Source of the DNA: Topomyia yanbarensis
Taxonomy: Eukaryota; Arthropoda; Insecta; Diptera; Culicidae
DNA length: 64,000 nucleotides
NCBI RefSeq assembly: GCF_030247195.1
Contig: NC_080671.1
Span: 210,179,945 to 210,243,944 of the forward strand
Direction of reading: 5' to 3'
How positions within the stretch are numbered: the first letter of the stretch is position 1; every line of letters begins with the position of its first letter. The position numbers and the translations under genes are program-made. Shown here piece by piece: positions 1-10,989 of the stretch. Below the pieces are notes generated by a model. It was not told the origin of the DNA. It saw only the letters and a program-made list of their open reading frames with translations, and did not search any database.

Positions 1-70
1 TGTATTCTTCATCTCTCCGGTTATGTCGCAGACATTACCCACCCATCTTTTTTTGACAGGGCTAGTTCTA
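1..70. repeat. End of a dispersed repeat
   Basis: The first ~50 bases closely match 26622-26672 (shared words include CTCCGGTTATGTC and GACATTACCCACCCATC). The two copies part company after a T-run. This is the edge of a dispersed repeat whose body lies outside the window. No coding content is visible. Confidence 0.5.
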
Positions 71-82
71 ATTCGCATTCCG

Positions 83-1007
83 CCCAGTCAAAAAGGGCAA
101 GTTGCTGGCTAGCGGGGGGCAATTTGCCAACTCGGATGCGCTAATTGCCCTCCAATTTGCCAGCAATTTGCTGGCAATTAGGGAGCTATTTTAAATGCAA
201 CATTTGGGCGATTTGCCGCCGTAATTTTTCTACCCGCCCTTAAATCGCCCCCAAATCGCCCATGGAACGCGCCATTTAATCGCCCTTAATTGCCTGATAT
301 GAAAATTAAAAATAATAATTATTTTCGGATTCACTATCTACTCACATAAATTTATCAGTACACTAGGTAATCACCACCAGACTATAGGAAGAATCAATGT
401 AAGGAAAAAAGCAAACAATAAAGTGATTTCAGTGTTAGTTTTAGACAAATTACTAGTATAGTTAAAATTAGTCTTAAGGATTTTTGTAACGTGCTATGTA
501 AAAAAAGAAACTGGCGTAAAAAGCTTTTGCAAATGCCGTGTCCAATAAACGTATGGAAAAAAATATATAGGAAGAATCGATGGTGAAATTCGTATTGCTC
601 ACCAAAACTTACCACAATCTGACTTTCATTTAGACCTTAGGTCAGAGATCTTGTTCCACTATACTTACACACGATTCCACAATTTCCCACATTCGTTGGC
701 TAAATTAAGTGCACTAAACAAACAAAATACAAGCGGGAACACGCCAATTGTTTAAAAAAAAAACAATTTTAAACTTAAGCCAAACATGTTTGGCTTAAGT
801 TTAAAATGTTTGAAATGTTTGAAAAACGCAAAAAACAACCAAGTCCATTTCAGCCGCCAGAAAATTTGTCTAAGTATTGAAATTGCCTTTAAACCGCATT
901 CGCAAATTGCATTTGTTCCTAGGGGCAATTAGCACAGGCGATTTGAGTCAAACGTCAAACTTTGTAAATCGCCTGGCCATGTTCGTCCGCATTTTTTTTG
1001 ACAGGGC
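83..1007. mobile_element. MITE, CCC(A/T)GTCAAAAA family, copy 1
   Basis: The element starts GCCCAGTCAAAAAGGGC and ends with the inverse of GCCCTGTCAAAAA. A second, highly similar copy lies at 9395-10989, which confirms both ends. The left part carries several short palindromic GGCAATTTGCC-like words. A perfect palindrome centred on CCAAACATGTTTGG lies near 771-802. There is no transposase, so it is non-autonomous. A target duplication is not clear (possibly 2 bp), so the superfamily is unassigned. This copy keeps the empty site (near 662) of the element nested in copy 2. Confidence 0.75.
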
Positions 1008-1008
1008 G

Positions 1009-1330
1009 GCTCCAGTGACCAAGGATGCCAGGTATATTTTTCAAATGTCTTCACATTTCATAAAAAATGTCTTCATTTGTCTTCACCGACCAGAATTCTG
1101 AATCGGTTTTTGATATTGAGCTAGAATTCTGCCAGAAATCAGTCAAGACATCCGAAAAAAATTGTCTTCAAAATGAAAAACCCGTCTTCACAACCTTTCA
1201 AATGTCTTCAAAATGAAGACATGACATGTCTTCATTTTGAAGACATTTGAAAGATTGTGAAGACGGGTTTTTCATTTTGAAGACAATTTTTTTCGTCGCT
1301 GCCAGTGACACAACAGAAGAATCGATTATG
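1009..1330. repeat. GTCTTCA-rich repeat with a 71-bp-arm hairpin
   Basis: The words TGTCTTCA, TTTCAAATG and CCAGTGAC recur through this stretch. Its core, 1153-1295, is a near-perfect inverted repeat: arms 1153-1223 and 1225-1295 around a single central A at 1224, with one mismatch that I can see. It is probably a foldback element or an inverted duplication of one repeat terminus. No protein is supported. Confidence 0.75.
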
Positions 1331-1436
1331 TCCTTGCACTCGGAATACGAATAGAACCAACCAGAATTCCGGCTCATTTCCAATTGAACTTTACTGGGTG
1401 CATGCAAAGTCCATACACGCTTACCAGCCGTTACCT

Positions 1437-1790
1437 AATTTTGGGTAGAATCCTACCCAAAATAGACTAAAGTGCATCTCCTCACTTTTGGGTCGCAAGC
1501 TTTGAACTTAAATTTTGGGTAGTGTGAGGACTACCCAAAATTTGGGTTACAGATAACCCAAGCGTTGGGTACAGAGTGGGTAACCCAAAGTTTAAGTAAC
1601 GATGAAATAACCCAAAATTTGAATAACGAGCGGATAGCCCAACATTTGAGTACTGAGCGGATAACCCAAAATTTGAGTACTGAGCGGATAACCTAAAATT
1701 TGAGTACTGAGCGCATAACCCGAAATTTATAACGAGCGGATAACCCAAAATTTCTGTAACATTCGATTAACCCAAAATTTAGGCTTCCAA
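1437..1790. repeat. Tandem array, ~30-bp unit (ATAACCCAAAATTTGAG...)
   Basis: At least eight imperfect units built on AACCCAAAATTTGAGTACTG, spaced about 26-34 bp, with the most regular part at 1600-1770. The open frame across it (1482-1748, minus) merely reads the repeat and is not a gene. Confidence 0.85.
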
Positions 1791-1827
1791 TATATATTAT
1801 ATGGATGCTTGACATTCGCACTAAGAA

Positions 1828-2886
1828 TAACCGTCAATATGGGTATCATTTGAAAAGTAGCCATTCGTAGAAGCTGAAAATTGATGATTGGCGCCATTTT
1901 GAAATCCAAGATGGCGGCTTCCGGTTACCACAAAACACATGAAACTACCATAAATATGGGTGTCATTTGAAAGGTATTGATTAGTTGAAGGCGAAAATTG
2001 ATGATTGGTGCCATTTTGAAATCCAAAAAATGGCAGCTTTCGGTTACCACAAAACACTGAAAACCACCATCAATATGGCTATCATTTAAACGGTAGTAAT
2101 TAGTAGAAGGCGAAAATTGATGATTGGCGCCATTTTGAAATCCAAGATGGCGGCTTCCGGTTACCACAAGACACTAAAAACCACCATTAATATGGGTGTC
2201 ATTTCAAAGGTAGTAATTAGAAGATAAAAATCGGTGATTGGTGCCATTTTGAAATCCAAGATGGCGGCTTCCGGTTACCACAAAACACTGAAAACCACCA
2301 TCAATATGATGGTCATTTGAAAGGTAGTAATTGTTAGAAGGCGAAAATTGATGATTGGCGCCATTTTGAAATCCAAGATGGCGGTTTCCTGTTACAATAA
2401 AACACTGAAAACCACCATCAATATGGGTGTCGTTCAAAAGGTAGTAATTAGTAGAAGGCAAAAATTGATGATTGGCTCCATTTTGAAATCCAAGATGGCG
2501 GATTCCGGCTACCACAAAACACTAAAAATCACCATCAATATGGGTGTCACTTGAAAGGTAGTAATTAGTAGAAGATAAAAATCGATTATTGGTGCCATTT
2601 TGAAATCCAAGATGGCGGTTTCCGGTTACCACAAAACACTGAAAACCACCAAAATTGATTATTGGCGCCATTTTGAAATTCAATATGGCGGTTTCCGGTT
2701 ATTACAAAACATTTAAAACCACCATCAATATGGCTATCATTTAAACGGTAGTAATTATTAGAAGGCGAAAATTGATGATTGGCGCCATTTTGAAACCCAA
2801 GATGGCGGTTTTCGGTTACCACAAAACACTAAAAACCACCATCAATATGGGTGTCATTTCAAAGGTAGTAATTAGAAGATAAAAAT
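1828..2886. repeat. Satellite-like array, ~115-123-bp unit
   Basis: About nine units. Each contains GGCGCCATTTTGAAATCCAA, then GATGGCGGCTTCCGGTTACC and ACAAAACACTGAAAACCACC, then a more variable linker. One unit near 2640 is shortened. The same unit recurs at 11752-12150 and as a diverged monomer at 26930-27090. All reading frames here are by-products of the repeat. Confidence 0.9.
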
Positions 2887-2889
2887 TAA

Positions 2890-3010
2890 AGGGTTGTGTA
2901 CAGGACACGACCACAGTGACATTAAAAATGTAGCTTTTTTCAAGAGCGTGCAAATGAATTTTATCTATCACACATATCGACTCACGTTCTTGCTCACTCG
3001 CCTATTTTCA
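2890..3010. repeat. Dispersed repeat, copy 1 (GTGTACAGGACACGACCAC)
   Basis: The segment beginning near 2892 matches 58971-59075 over about 100 bp. It also matches the reverse strand around 25425-25480. Shared words are CACGACCAC, GTGACAT and AAATGAA(T/C)TTTAATCTATCA-like text. Function and class are unknown. Confidence 0.6.
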
Positions 3011-3567
3011 TATGTTACAATTCGCTATATACCCTCCCCATTAAAACATAATTTATTGAAGGTCATTTAACGGTAACCTATTATTACAATTAATCAAGTA
3101 CCTCACTAGGTGATTGGCATTATTTGGCTGATCCATCTAGTAAAAATAGACTGGTCTGTCCAGAAAATATATTCAAAAGAAAAGTTCCATATTGAGAACT
3201 GCGATGAGGAAGCTCACGCCCACCAACGGAAATATACAGATCCTCCATGAAATATGAAATTTCATTTGCCATTTAAATTTTCAATAATGTACTAATGAAC
3301 TTAAGTAAACAATCTTAAGGTTAAGTATTTCTTGATCGATTGGTGGTTGAACAAATGAAATTATTTGATAAATTACATTGTTATACAACGTTCGCACTAC
3401 CGGTTAAAACGGGTTTTTATGCTATCTTGGTGACATTTTTCTTGTTGCTAATTATTAAAACGTGTTATAACTCTGTAGTGTAAACATTGTATTATTAAAC
3501 AAACTCTGCAGCGTTTTATCTTATATAGGTGTTTTATGTGCTAATAGGACTGACATAATTATACCTT
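3011..3567. other. No gene seen; AT-rich unassigned DNA
   Basis: I see no supported coding frame, inverted repeat or recognisable element. It may be old transposon debris or intron/intergenic DNA. Confidence 0.5.
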
Positions 3568-3826
3568 CAGTACAGCGGTTTGTTTCATAATTTAAAACAG
3601 ATTTATTTTAAAATTAAAATTGGTATACCTAACCGATCTATTTGTTGTATACTTTGAAACGCGATTAGATCTGTTTTTTTTTAATACATAGGGAACCCGC
3701 TTAAACTGCTGCTGGGACGGTAAGTTCTGTTTTAAAATTTTCCGTTTTGTACAGTACGAAACAAAAGTGTTTGAAATTATAAAACAAAAAGTTCTGCTAG
3801 GAATGTGATTGTTTCCGATGCAATTA
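3568..3826. repeat. Degenerate MITE related to 59702-60535
   Basis: Words such as AAATTATAAAACAAAA, CTGCTGGGA and GTTCTGTTTTAAAATTT match the tandem MITE pair at 59.7-60.5 kb. The outer GGGCATGTTCAGGAG ends are not visible. Non-coding. Confidence 0.45.
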
Positions 3827-3827
3827 C

Positions 3828-3965
3828 AGGTTTTTTTACGCGGGGGATACAGGCCGCGCAAAATGAAAACCGCGTAAATTTAAAAAAATGCGTAAATGAA
3901 AACCGCGTAAATTTCAAAATCCGCGTAAAAAAATACCGCGCAAGAAAAACCGCGTTAAAAAACCT
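3828..3965. mobile_element. Small CCGCGTAAATT-type MITE, copy 1
   Basis: A 138-bp element with inverted ends AGGTTTTTTTACGCGG / CCGCGTTAAAAAACCT. The interior holds repeated CCGCGTAAATT(T) words. A diverged relative lies at 22910-23029. Non-autonomous. Confidence 0.7.
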
Positions 3966-4950
3966 GAGTGTACTCTCCTATATAAAATACTACGCTGCTA
4001 AACAGTGCAATAACTACAGAAGCACGTTGTCAGATGCCTTACTGATAAAACACATATAACCGAAATATATATCACATATAACCGAAATATGAAACATATG
4101 TAAGCCAATAGCAGAGAAAAGAAGTACCACTTCGAACAAAAAAAATTACGAAAGTTCTCACAAAAGCGAATCGGATTTGTTGCTGGTTTTCCTTGCTTTG
4201 ATTTGAGAGTGCACCCGTATGACGTTTCAACTTGTATAACTTTTGAGACTGGCTCGTATAAATCGTTGCAGGCGGTAAGGTCGAGCTTCGCTAAAGCGTA
4301 CAGTAAATAACAGAAAATGTATTATTGCGTTTCGTATCATAGATTTTACTTTTCTGATTGATATTATTCCACTGAGAACTGACATACAAGTAAAGTTTTC
4401 AACTTGTGTAAGAAATAAAACTGTCGTTTTGAAATGACAACAGCAGGTAGCAACTTGCCATTGGTCGGCGCTTCGATGGCCCAGCAATCGCTATACGGGA
4501 CTTGTGTGCAAACTTGGATACAATGGTGATTCACGCATGCGAACCTGTATGCGATGGTGATTTTCAACGTATTTTCATTTAAATGTTTACACAGGTTTTT
4601 GGGGAAAGTTTGTTCTAGCTTATATGTCTGTTCTCTGTGATTATGCTTATTGCTGTATGTAATCATTGAACGCTCGTTTTCTAAAACGACATTATCTGTA
4701 ATTTTTGCGGGGCGTCCGGAGAATCATCCAGTTTCAACGGAATGTTCTCTGATTACCTGGTCCGCTTTTATTAATTTTGCATATTGAAGAGTAACTCGTA
4801 AGGAACCTTTGTTAAGCAGCACATGATTGCAGAGCCCTCTTTCTAACTAGTGGAACGTGATCTTCCGCATGGGTGGTGGATTTTTCCATTTGTCATGAAC
4901 ATTACTTGTGATAATTAAGCTGAAGAAGTAAACTTTTTTTCTGAATTCCA
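3966..4950. other. No gene seen
   Basis: Unassigned AT-rich sequence. The reading frames of 75-100 codons here show no recognisable domain and I do not support them. Confidence 0.45.
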
Positions 4951-4979
4951 ATCCAATGCAGTGACAGCTAATGTGAGTA

Positions 4980-5165
4980 CTTAAGGTCACAAGAGCACTT
5001 AGTACATATTAGGGGATCCAATGGAAGATTTTGTCGTGATAATTCAATTTTGTAAAAAAAATATTTGTAATTTTTCAAACAAAAAAAAAGAATAAAAAAA
5101 AAGTTCGATAAAACGTCAACTGCATCGGAAAAAAAAAGAAAACAGCATATGGCTTAATGACCTAA
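4980..5165. repeat. Repeat shared with 55735-55890
   Basis: Both loci share ATGGAAG..., TCGTAATAATT-like text, an A-rich middle, and CTGCATCGGAAAAAA followed by TATGGCTTAATGACC. This is a dispersed non-coding repeat in the same orientation at the two loci. Confidence 0.55.
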
Positions 5166-5318
5166 TGAACGTATACAATCTCGCCATCGTCGGTCTTAAC
5201 AGCAGTTGTTTTCTCTAACAGTAACTATTTTTAAATTTATTTTAGAAAAAATCTTTAACTTGGCTTCTGAGTAACTGAGTAATAATAGCTTCTCGGTACG
5301 CAGATCTGAAAAGTGTGT

Positions 5319-5480
5319 AGCAGCGATGCCACAAGTACATATTTATCTAGAAAGGCACAGATTTTTCGAGTATTTTTGGTACAAATTCTGTACGATACGG
5401 ATAACATATTTTTGTAAAAAAGTACAGTTTGGTACAGATTTTTTTTAACACGACAGGTAAAATAATTTAACACTGCAGGG
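5319..5480. mobile_element. Left half of a hAT-type MITE (CAGYGATGCCACAAGTAC)
   Basis: Matches 17687-17845, including the hAT-like terminus CAGCGATGCCACAAGTAC and repeated GGTACAGATTTTT words. The matching right end (GTGGCAACACTG) is not found here, so this copy is truncated or diverged. Confidence 0.6.
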
Positions 5481-5681
5481 TCAAATAAAACAACCTCGAG
5501 AATAAGTTCTTTTAACTTACTTTTGAGTTGTGCGTCGCTTTCGCACTTATTAGTGTTGTCAAAAACAAAACGAGAGATTCGACTCAGTCAAGGTGGACTT
5601 GAGGAAGGTACTTTTGAGTTGTTTGGAGTATACTTAAAATTAGGTAAATTCAACTTAAATTTGAGTATAAAAAACCTGTTT

Positions 5682-6740
5682 TAATCCACCTAGCGGTGCA
5701 ATTGTGCCTTTCTCATTTCTCTAAACTATGGCACGGAGGCTTTTTATGTTCAACATAATTGTGGAAATGTCTATTACATTCTTAGTACACTTTGCACTTA
5801 TATACAATGGCATGCCAGCCACGAACTTGATGAGCTACGTTACGACGGTGAAACACTTGAAACAAAAAAATATCATACTCCATTAGCCTAATCAGCATTA
5901 GATCAATGTTATCTGCTTGCTAACTCATTTTGTCATGCGGGGGTGGATATGTGAGGAGGGCGAAAGTCCCACGAACGAACGACTCCCCAGCTTAAATTGG
6001 TATGCTTTGTGATACAGTGGTGGTTTAAAGATGATGGGGTTGAAAGGGAGGGGTATGAGGGCTGGATGGGGTGGTGGTCTGAGGGGTGATTTAAAGAGAT
6101 TTTGAAAGGAGGGGTGTGAACAGTAGAGGGGGGGTGTAACCCCTCTCCGTAAACCATCAACTACGCCCCTGTTAAAATCCAGAAACCTTATGCGAGTCGA
6201 AAAAAAAATTTGGCCGGGATTAGGTTGACCTTTCTATATGAGAAAGGCAAAAATGTGCCAAAATCCAAAAAAGTGAACCGTCGTCAAATTTTTTTTCCAG
6301 TTTGCATCAAATCTCGACGTTTCATGCACCTTGAACACATTTAGCATCAAAAATAAAAATTCTATTTTTTATTTTTCCTATAGTTTATATGAGAAATTTC
6401 TGTGTGGCCGCACTCTGAAACCCGTAATTCCGGAACCAGAATTCCGATCGATCCAAAATTCAATAGCAGCCGATGGGAAGATTGCACCTTTAATTTGAGA
6501 CTAAGTTTGGGCAAATCGGTCCAGCCATCTCTGAGAAAAATGAGTGACATTATTTGACACATACGCACATACATACACACACACATACACACATACACAC
6601 ACATACATACACACACATACAGACTTTTTCCGATCTCGACGAACTGAGTCGAATGGGATATGACACTCGGCCCTCCGGGCCGGGATTAGGTTGACGTTTT
6701 TCAGAGTGATTGCATAACCTTTCTATATGAGAAAGGCAAA
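5682..6740. mobile_element. Composite repeat with GAGAAAGGC ends and a (CACATA)n microsatellite
   Basis: The left edge has GTGCCTTTCTCATTT and the right edge TATATGAGAAAGGCAAAA; the same word also occurs at 6236-6247. The text around GACACTCGGCCCTCCGGGCC resembles a very common Aedes repeat (recalled, not checked). A CA/TA microsatellite occupies about 6558-6622. A probably foreign insertion at about 5936-6175 ends in ACTACGCCCCTG, similar to hAT-type ends. The minus-strand frame at 6362-6616 reads the microsatellite and is not a gene. Confidence 0.6.
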
Positions 6741-6877
6741 ACCAATGAGTTGTATTTTTTGCCGTGGTTAAATGGAAACTACCTTCAACACGGTTTACCT
6801 AATTTTACCTTCCTCCACGATACCCCGAGATTGAGTCAAAAGAACTCAATTTTAGGTAGTTTTTCGTTTGCGTGTGG

Positions 6878-8345
6878 GATGCATACCAGTAAACAGGTTA
6901 TAAATGTTGAGTTAGACCGCTGATAGAGTGATGGCGAGAAACTGAGCTGGAGCTAGCACTGACATTAGGATGCGGGATTTGAGAAACTTGCTTGCAGCAA
7001 ATCAAAGGATTGATGTCAAAATAGGTTTGTTACAGTACCAGGAGAAACTGGAAGTACTTCTTCTCCTTTTCTACTTCTAGTAGCAAACCGAATTAAAAAT
7101 TAGCAAGTTTTTTTGTTCCTGTTTGCTACGGAGCAACTAGGAGCAAGAACCGTGTATTGAAACAAACCTAATGAAAGCCGAGCGGATCTGCGCGGATTGC
7201 TTGCGTTTACTGTGATAGGCCGCTTACAGAGTGGCGGCGAGAAACTGTGTATGTGCTGCCCAAGTAACCATAAGCATTAAGCCATTGCACTATTTGCACT
7301 ATACATTTGCACTAATGTTGCATTGAAATTCCATCACAGCATTAACAATGCAATAATACTCTATATTAGCATCAATAATGCATAATAGCGCAACCGACAT
7401 ATAGCATTATCACTGGCTCTATATGCGTATATAAAGCTGATATAACGCGTACATGCTTCAAGGATCTTTAAATCATGTAAGCTTTACAAGTGCATTTAGT
7501 GCCATTATAGAGCAAATAAAAAGCCGATATAATGCTATTGTAATGCTATGGGTTTATTTGTTATGCAACTCTTTTTGAAGATTATATTGGGCATATTTCA
7601 TTTCAATCGAACATATGCAATATAGTCTAGGGAGCAAATGCAGCGCACTTACCGTGAAGGACGAGGCAAGGTACCAGTTCGAGACATACTAAAGGTAATT
7701 TTCGTGAAACATTCATATCATGTGAGAACGAAAACACATTAAGGATATTCATTACAATACATTAGAAGAGATTCAATTACGGATTTAAACAGAACATTTT
7801 ATTTTAAAATTTTTCCTTTTTCCTCATCACACCGAAAGGAAACATAAGAAATGATTTTAAAACCATGGCGGACAATGGCAGCCAACTGAAGCTAATGCTA
7901 ATAGCATTAGTACTGCAGAAACGAGCTGTCAATCTATGCACAGTAATAGCACTATATTTCTCCTTTTCTGGTATAATACCAGCATAATATCAGGCTTCAC
8001 GGCTCTTCAAGACAACATTATATGTGGATCTAAAGAAGATATTAGGCTACGTTATAATGCCTTTGGGGTTACTTGGGTGGTACTGACAGTAGGATGCGAG
8101 ATGCCAGAAACCTGCTTGCAGCATATCAAATGGAACCTGTCAGTGTAAAAGCAGGTAGCCGGTGCAGATCCGCTCGGCTTTTACTCTGACAGCATCCCTT
8201 TGGTTTGCAGCAAGCAGGTTTTTCGCATTCTAATGTCAGCCATAGACCCAGCTTAGCTTCTCGCCGCCACTCTGTAAGCACCCATAGGCTTCATTTGATT
8301 TGCTGCATACAAGTTTGTCACATCTCGCATCCAAATGTCAATACA
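6878..8345. repeat. Multi-hairpin repeat (interrupted by 7259-8077)
   Basis: A module containing GTGGCGGCGAGAAACTG, then GACATTAGGATGCG, then AACCTGCTTGCAGCAAATCA recurs about four times in alternating orientation (near 6930-7015, 7200-7258, 8085-8145 and, inverted, 8200-8335). A related but shorter copy lies at 17846-18160. Alternating orientation gives several nested hairpins. Non-coding. Confidence 0.6.
7259..8077. mobile_element. MITE with CCCAAGTAACC ends
   Basis: Terminal inverted repeats CCCAAGTAACCATAAGCATTA and the inverse of CCCAAGTAACCCCAAAGGC. The interior is rich in GCATTA/TAATGC words. It interrupts the multi-hairpin repeat. The flanks suggest a 2-bp TG duplication, but that is weak. 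No transposase. Confidence 0.75.
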
Positions 8346-9394
8346 AGCCCCAGCCAGGGTTGCACATTCACAAATTTTTCTTTAATGCCACAGATTTATT
8401 TAACGATTAGGTAATCCATGAGACGTGTTGGATCAGCTGATTATTTCTTGATTGTTTCTTCTGATGTTACTCCGCTTTGCTGGGCACAACGTCCGACAAA
8501 ACCATTGATTCGATCCAACATCAAACGAATCGGAACTAATGAAAGATGTTTGTGTTTGCAGGAGTAAAGCAAAACAAACTTGTTACAAAACCCTCCACTG
8601 AGTTGTCAAACAAACGTCTCATAGATTGCCTGATTTTTGGTCACAGCTTTTATTCAGAAGACAGATTTTTAACATTTTCACGAAAATTTCACCGATTTCC
8701 ACAGATTTTTGGAAATATTTCAACCTTTTATAGATTTTTCGAAATTTTAGTAGAACACTTCGTAGTTTTGATTGGTTTCTGGCGAAATTTTATCGCAAAT
8801 GAAACAACTGATTCCGAATAGGATTTTTTGGTTTTTCGCAGCCAAATATCAGCATCAGCACCAACTCAGTATATCACTATCTCAAATGAAAAATTATTAT
8901 ATAAAATGATTCTGTTTGTCATTGTGTTGGTTGTCAGAATACGAAGAATTTTCAACTCCCAGTACAGGTTTAATTGTGGCAGCACTGGTGAGTAGTCAGA
9001 ACGATTGTCATGGTTTACAGACCTTGGTGACATTTCGTAAAAATTGAAAATGCGACATTAAATCCTTGAAAAGGTACTCATGGAATTTGTACAAAGCAGC
9101 CTCCAATATTAAAGATTGAAAATAATTATAAACTAATTTCCTCCACTTTTATAAGGACCAAAAAACTTATATCGAATCCTGGAAAAGGAAAACGGCTGGC
9201 TAACAAAATGCTGTTTGTGTTTAAATTTAATGTCCTTGCTTGGTGGTTCTCAAAAGAAAGGACACACAATAACCATTGGGAAGATATCCATTGAAAATCT
9301 TTCTTGGGCAGTGCGCTAAGAATTAACTGTGCAGTCAAAAGTTTCGATATTTAAACGTAAATGTTTATGCTTACATACTTCAACATTAAAACTT
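8346..9394. other. Unassigned, with a hAT-type MITE right end near 8950-8986
   Basis: The stretch ending GTGGCAGCACTGG (about 8986) matches the right terminus of the hAT-type MITE at 17687-18379 (TTTTCAACTCCC, GTACAG). ACAGATTTTT words to its left fit the same family. I cannot place the left end. The 91-codon frame at 8546-8821 consists of these repeats and is not supported as a gene. Confidence 0.4.
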
Positions 9395-10989
9395 CCCAGT
9401 CAAAAAGGGCAAGTTGCTGGCTAACGGGGGGCTATTTGCCAACTCGGATGCGCTAATTGCCCTACAATTTGCTAGCAATTTGCTGGCAATTAGGGGGCTA
9501 TTTTATATGCAACATTTGGGCGATTTGCCGCCGTCATTTTTTGCCGCTCTACCCGCCCTTAAATCGCCCCTAAATCGCCCAGGGAACGCGCCATTTAATC
9601 GCCCTTAATTGCCTGATATGAAAATTAAAAATAATAATTATTTTCGGATTCACCATCTATTCACATAAATTTATCGGTACACTAGGTAATCGCCACCAGA
9701 CTATAGGAAGAATCGATGGTGAAATTCGTATTGCACACCAAAACTTACCACAATCTGACTTTCATTTAGACTCAGAGATCTTGTTCCACTATAGGGTAAC
9801 AGGGGTATTTTGGACCGCTTTAGGAAGTCATGAGAAAAAATCTGAAAAAAATACGGTTTGGCTACGTAATCTGGATCATTTTAAAGGCTAATATTTACGG
9901 CATTATGATTTTTTTGGATATGTAGTGTTTTAAATAGTCAAATAAACCTTAATAATTGGGAAAAATGACAAATCGTGAAAGCGCATTTTTCTTATTTTGG
10001 ACCCATCAACTTTATTTTGGACCGTAAACAACGCATATTTTGGACCATCGATTTTCCTTTGTACCATTGCTGTAAACATATTTTGGACCGATATAGAAAC
10101 AGATTTTGGACCATCTAAATGTTCACATATCTTACTTTGTATGATGAATTTATACATGATTTACTAAGAAGTGCTTTTCTAGGAACAAAAAGTGAACTTT
10201 TTTTTTAATGCAGAGTAGATATGCAAAGAGGTGTCAGAGTTAATTGGGAGCATGGCGATAATATGTTATCCTTTGGAAATAGCTAACAAATTTTGGACAT
10301 ACCCAAAGTAACAATTTTCATACATCTGATTGCTTTTTTCAACCTAAAATCGATTTCTTATGTATTTTATAAAGATAATAATGATGTTTGCATGATTGAA
10401 ATGTATGCACTTTATAAATAATAACTCTTCGATGTTGGTGACAACAATGCAACCTCCTCCTGATTTTGGATCAGTTCAGCTGAAATGTGAAAACACGATT
10501 AAAAATTTTCAATTCAATGGTTCTTATTAAACCATCTGACTCAGAATACACCGGGAGTTGCTTTCTAGCATAATAATTTCAGTGTTACGTTTGCAATATT
10601 TCAATTTGTTATGAGCTTTAAATGGAAAAATGTACAAATAATCGTCAAGTGGTCCAAAATATGGTACTGGTCCAAAATACCCTCGTTACCCTACTTACAC
10701 ATGATTCCACAATTTTCAACATTCGATGGCTAAATTAAGTGCACTAAACAAACAAAATACAAGCGGGAACGCGCCAATTGTTTAAAAAAACAATTTTAAA
10801 CTTAAGCCAAACATGAACCGCCATGTTTGAAAAAGGCAAAAAACAACCAAGTCCATTTCAGCCGCCAGAAAATTTGTCTAGGTATTGAAATTGCATTTGT
10901 TCCTAGGGGCAATCAGCACAGGCGAGTTGAGTCAAACGTCAAACTTTTTAAATCGCCTAACCATGTTCGTCCGCATTTTTTTGACAGGG
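9395..10989. mobile_element. MITE, CCC(A/T)GTCAAAAA family, copy 2 (interrupted)
   Basis: Same ends and body as copy 1 at 83-1007. Here an 898-bp element (9794-10691) is inserted between the words TTGTTCCACTA and CTTACAC, which are contiguous in copy 1 near 650-670. It also carries small indels relative to copy 1, for example in the 771-802 palindrome. Confidence 0.8.
9794..10691. mobile_element. TA-flanked MITE with GGGTAAC...TATTTTGGACC ends
   Basis: Inverted termini: left GGGTAACAGGGGTATTTTGG, right (reversed) GGGTAACGAGGGTATTTTGG, both continuing ACC. TA lies on each side (9792-9793 and 10692-10693), and copy 1 of the host MITE provides the empty site. TA duplication suggests a Tc1/mariner-like mobiliser (inference). 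The interior has about five extra TTTTGGACC words at 10000-10115, possible transposase-binding repeats. No transposase frame. Confidence 0.85.

Noticed and set aside
1482..2822. Several minus-strand frames with repeated LGFQNGANHQF-type peptides
   Set aside because: They translate the tandem satellite units; no start context or independent evidence of coding.
1828..2886. CRISPR-like regular spacing
   Set aside because: The repeats are long (>100 bp), imperfect and without unique spacers, in a eukaryotic context.
6362..6616. Cys/Val/Met-rich minus-strand frame
   Set aside because: It reads a CA/TA microsatellite.
8546..8821. 91-codon plus-strand frame
   Set aside because: Composed of ACAGATTTTT-type repeat words of a MITE; no recognised domain.
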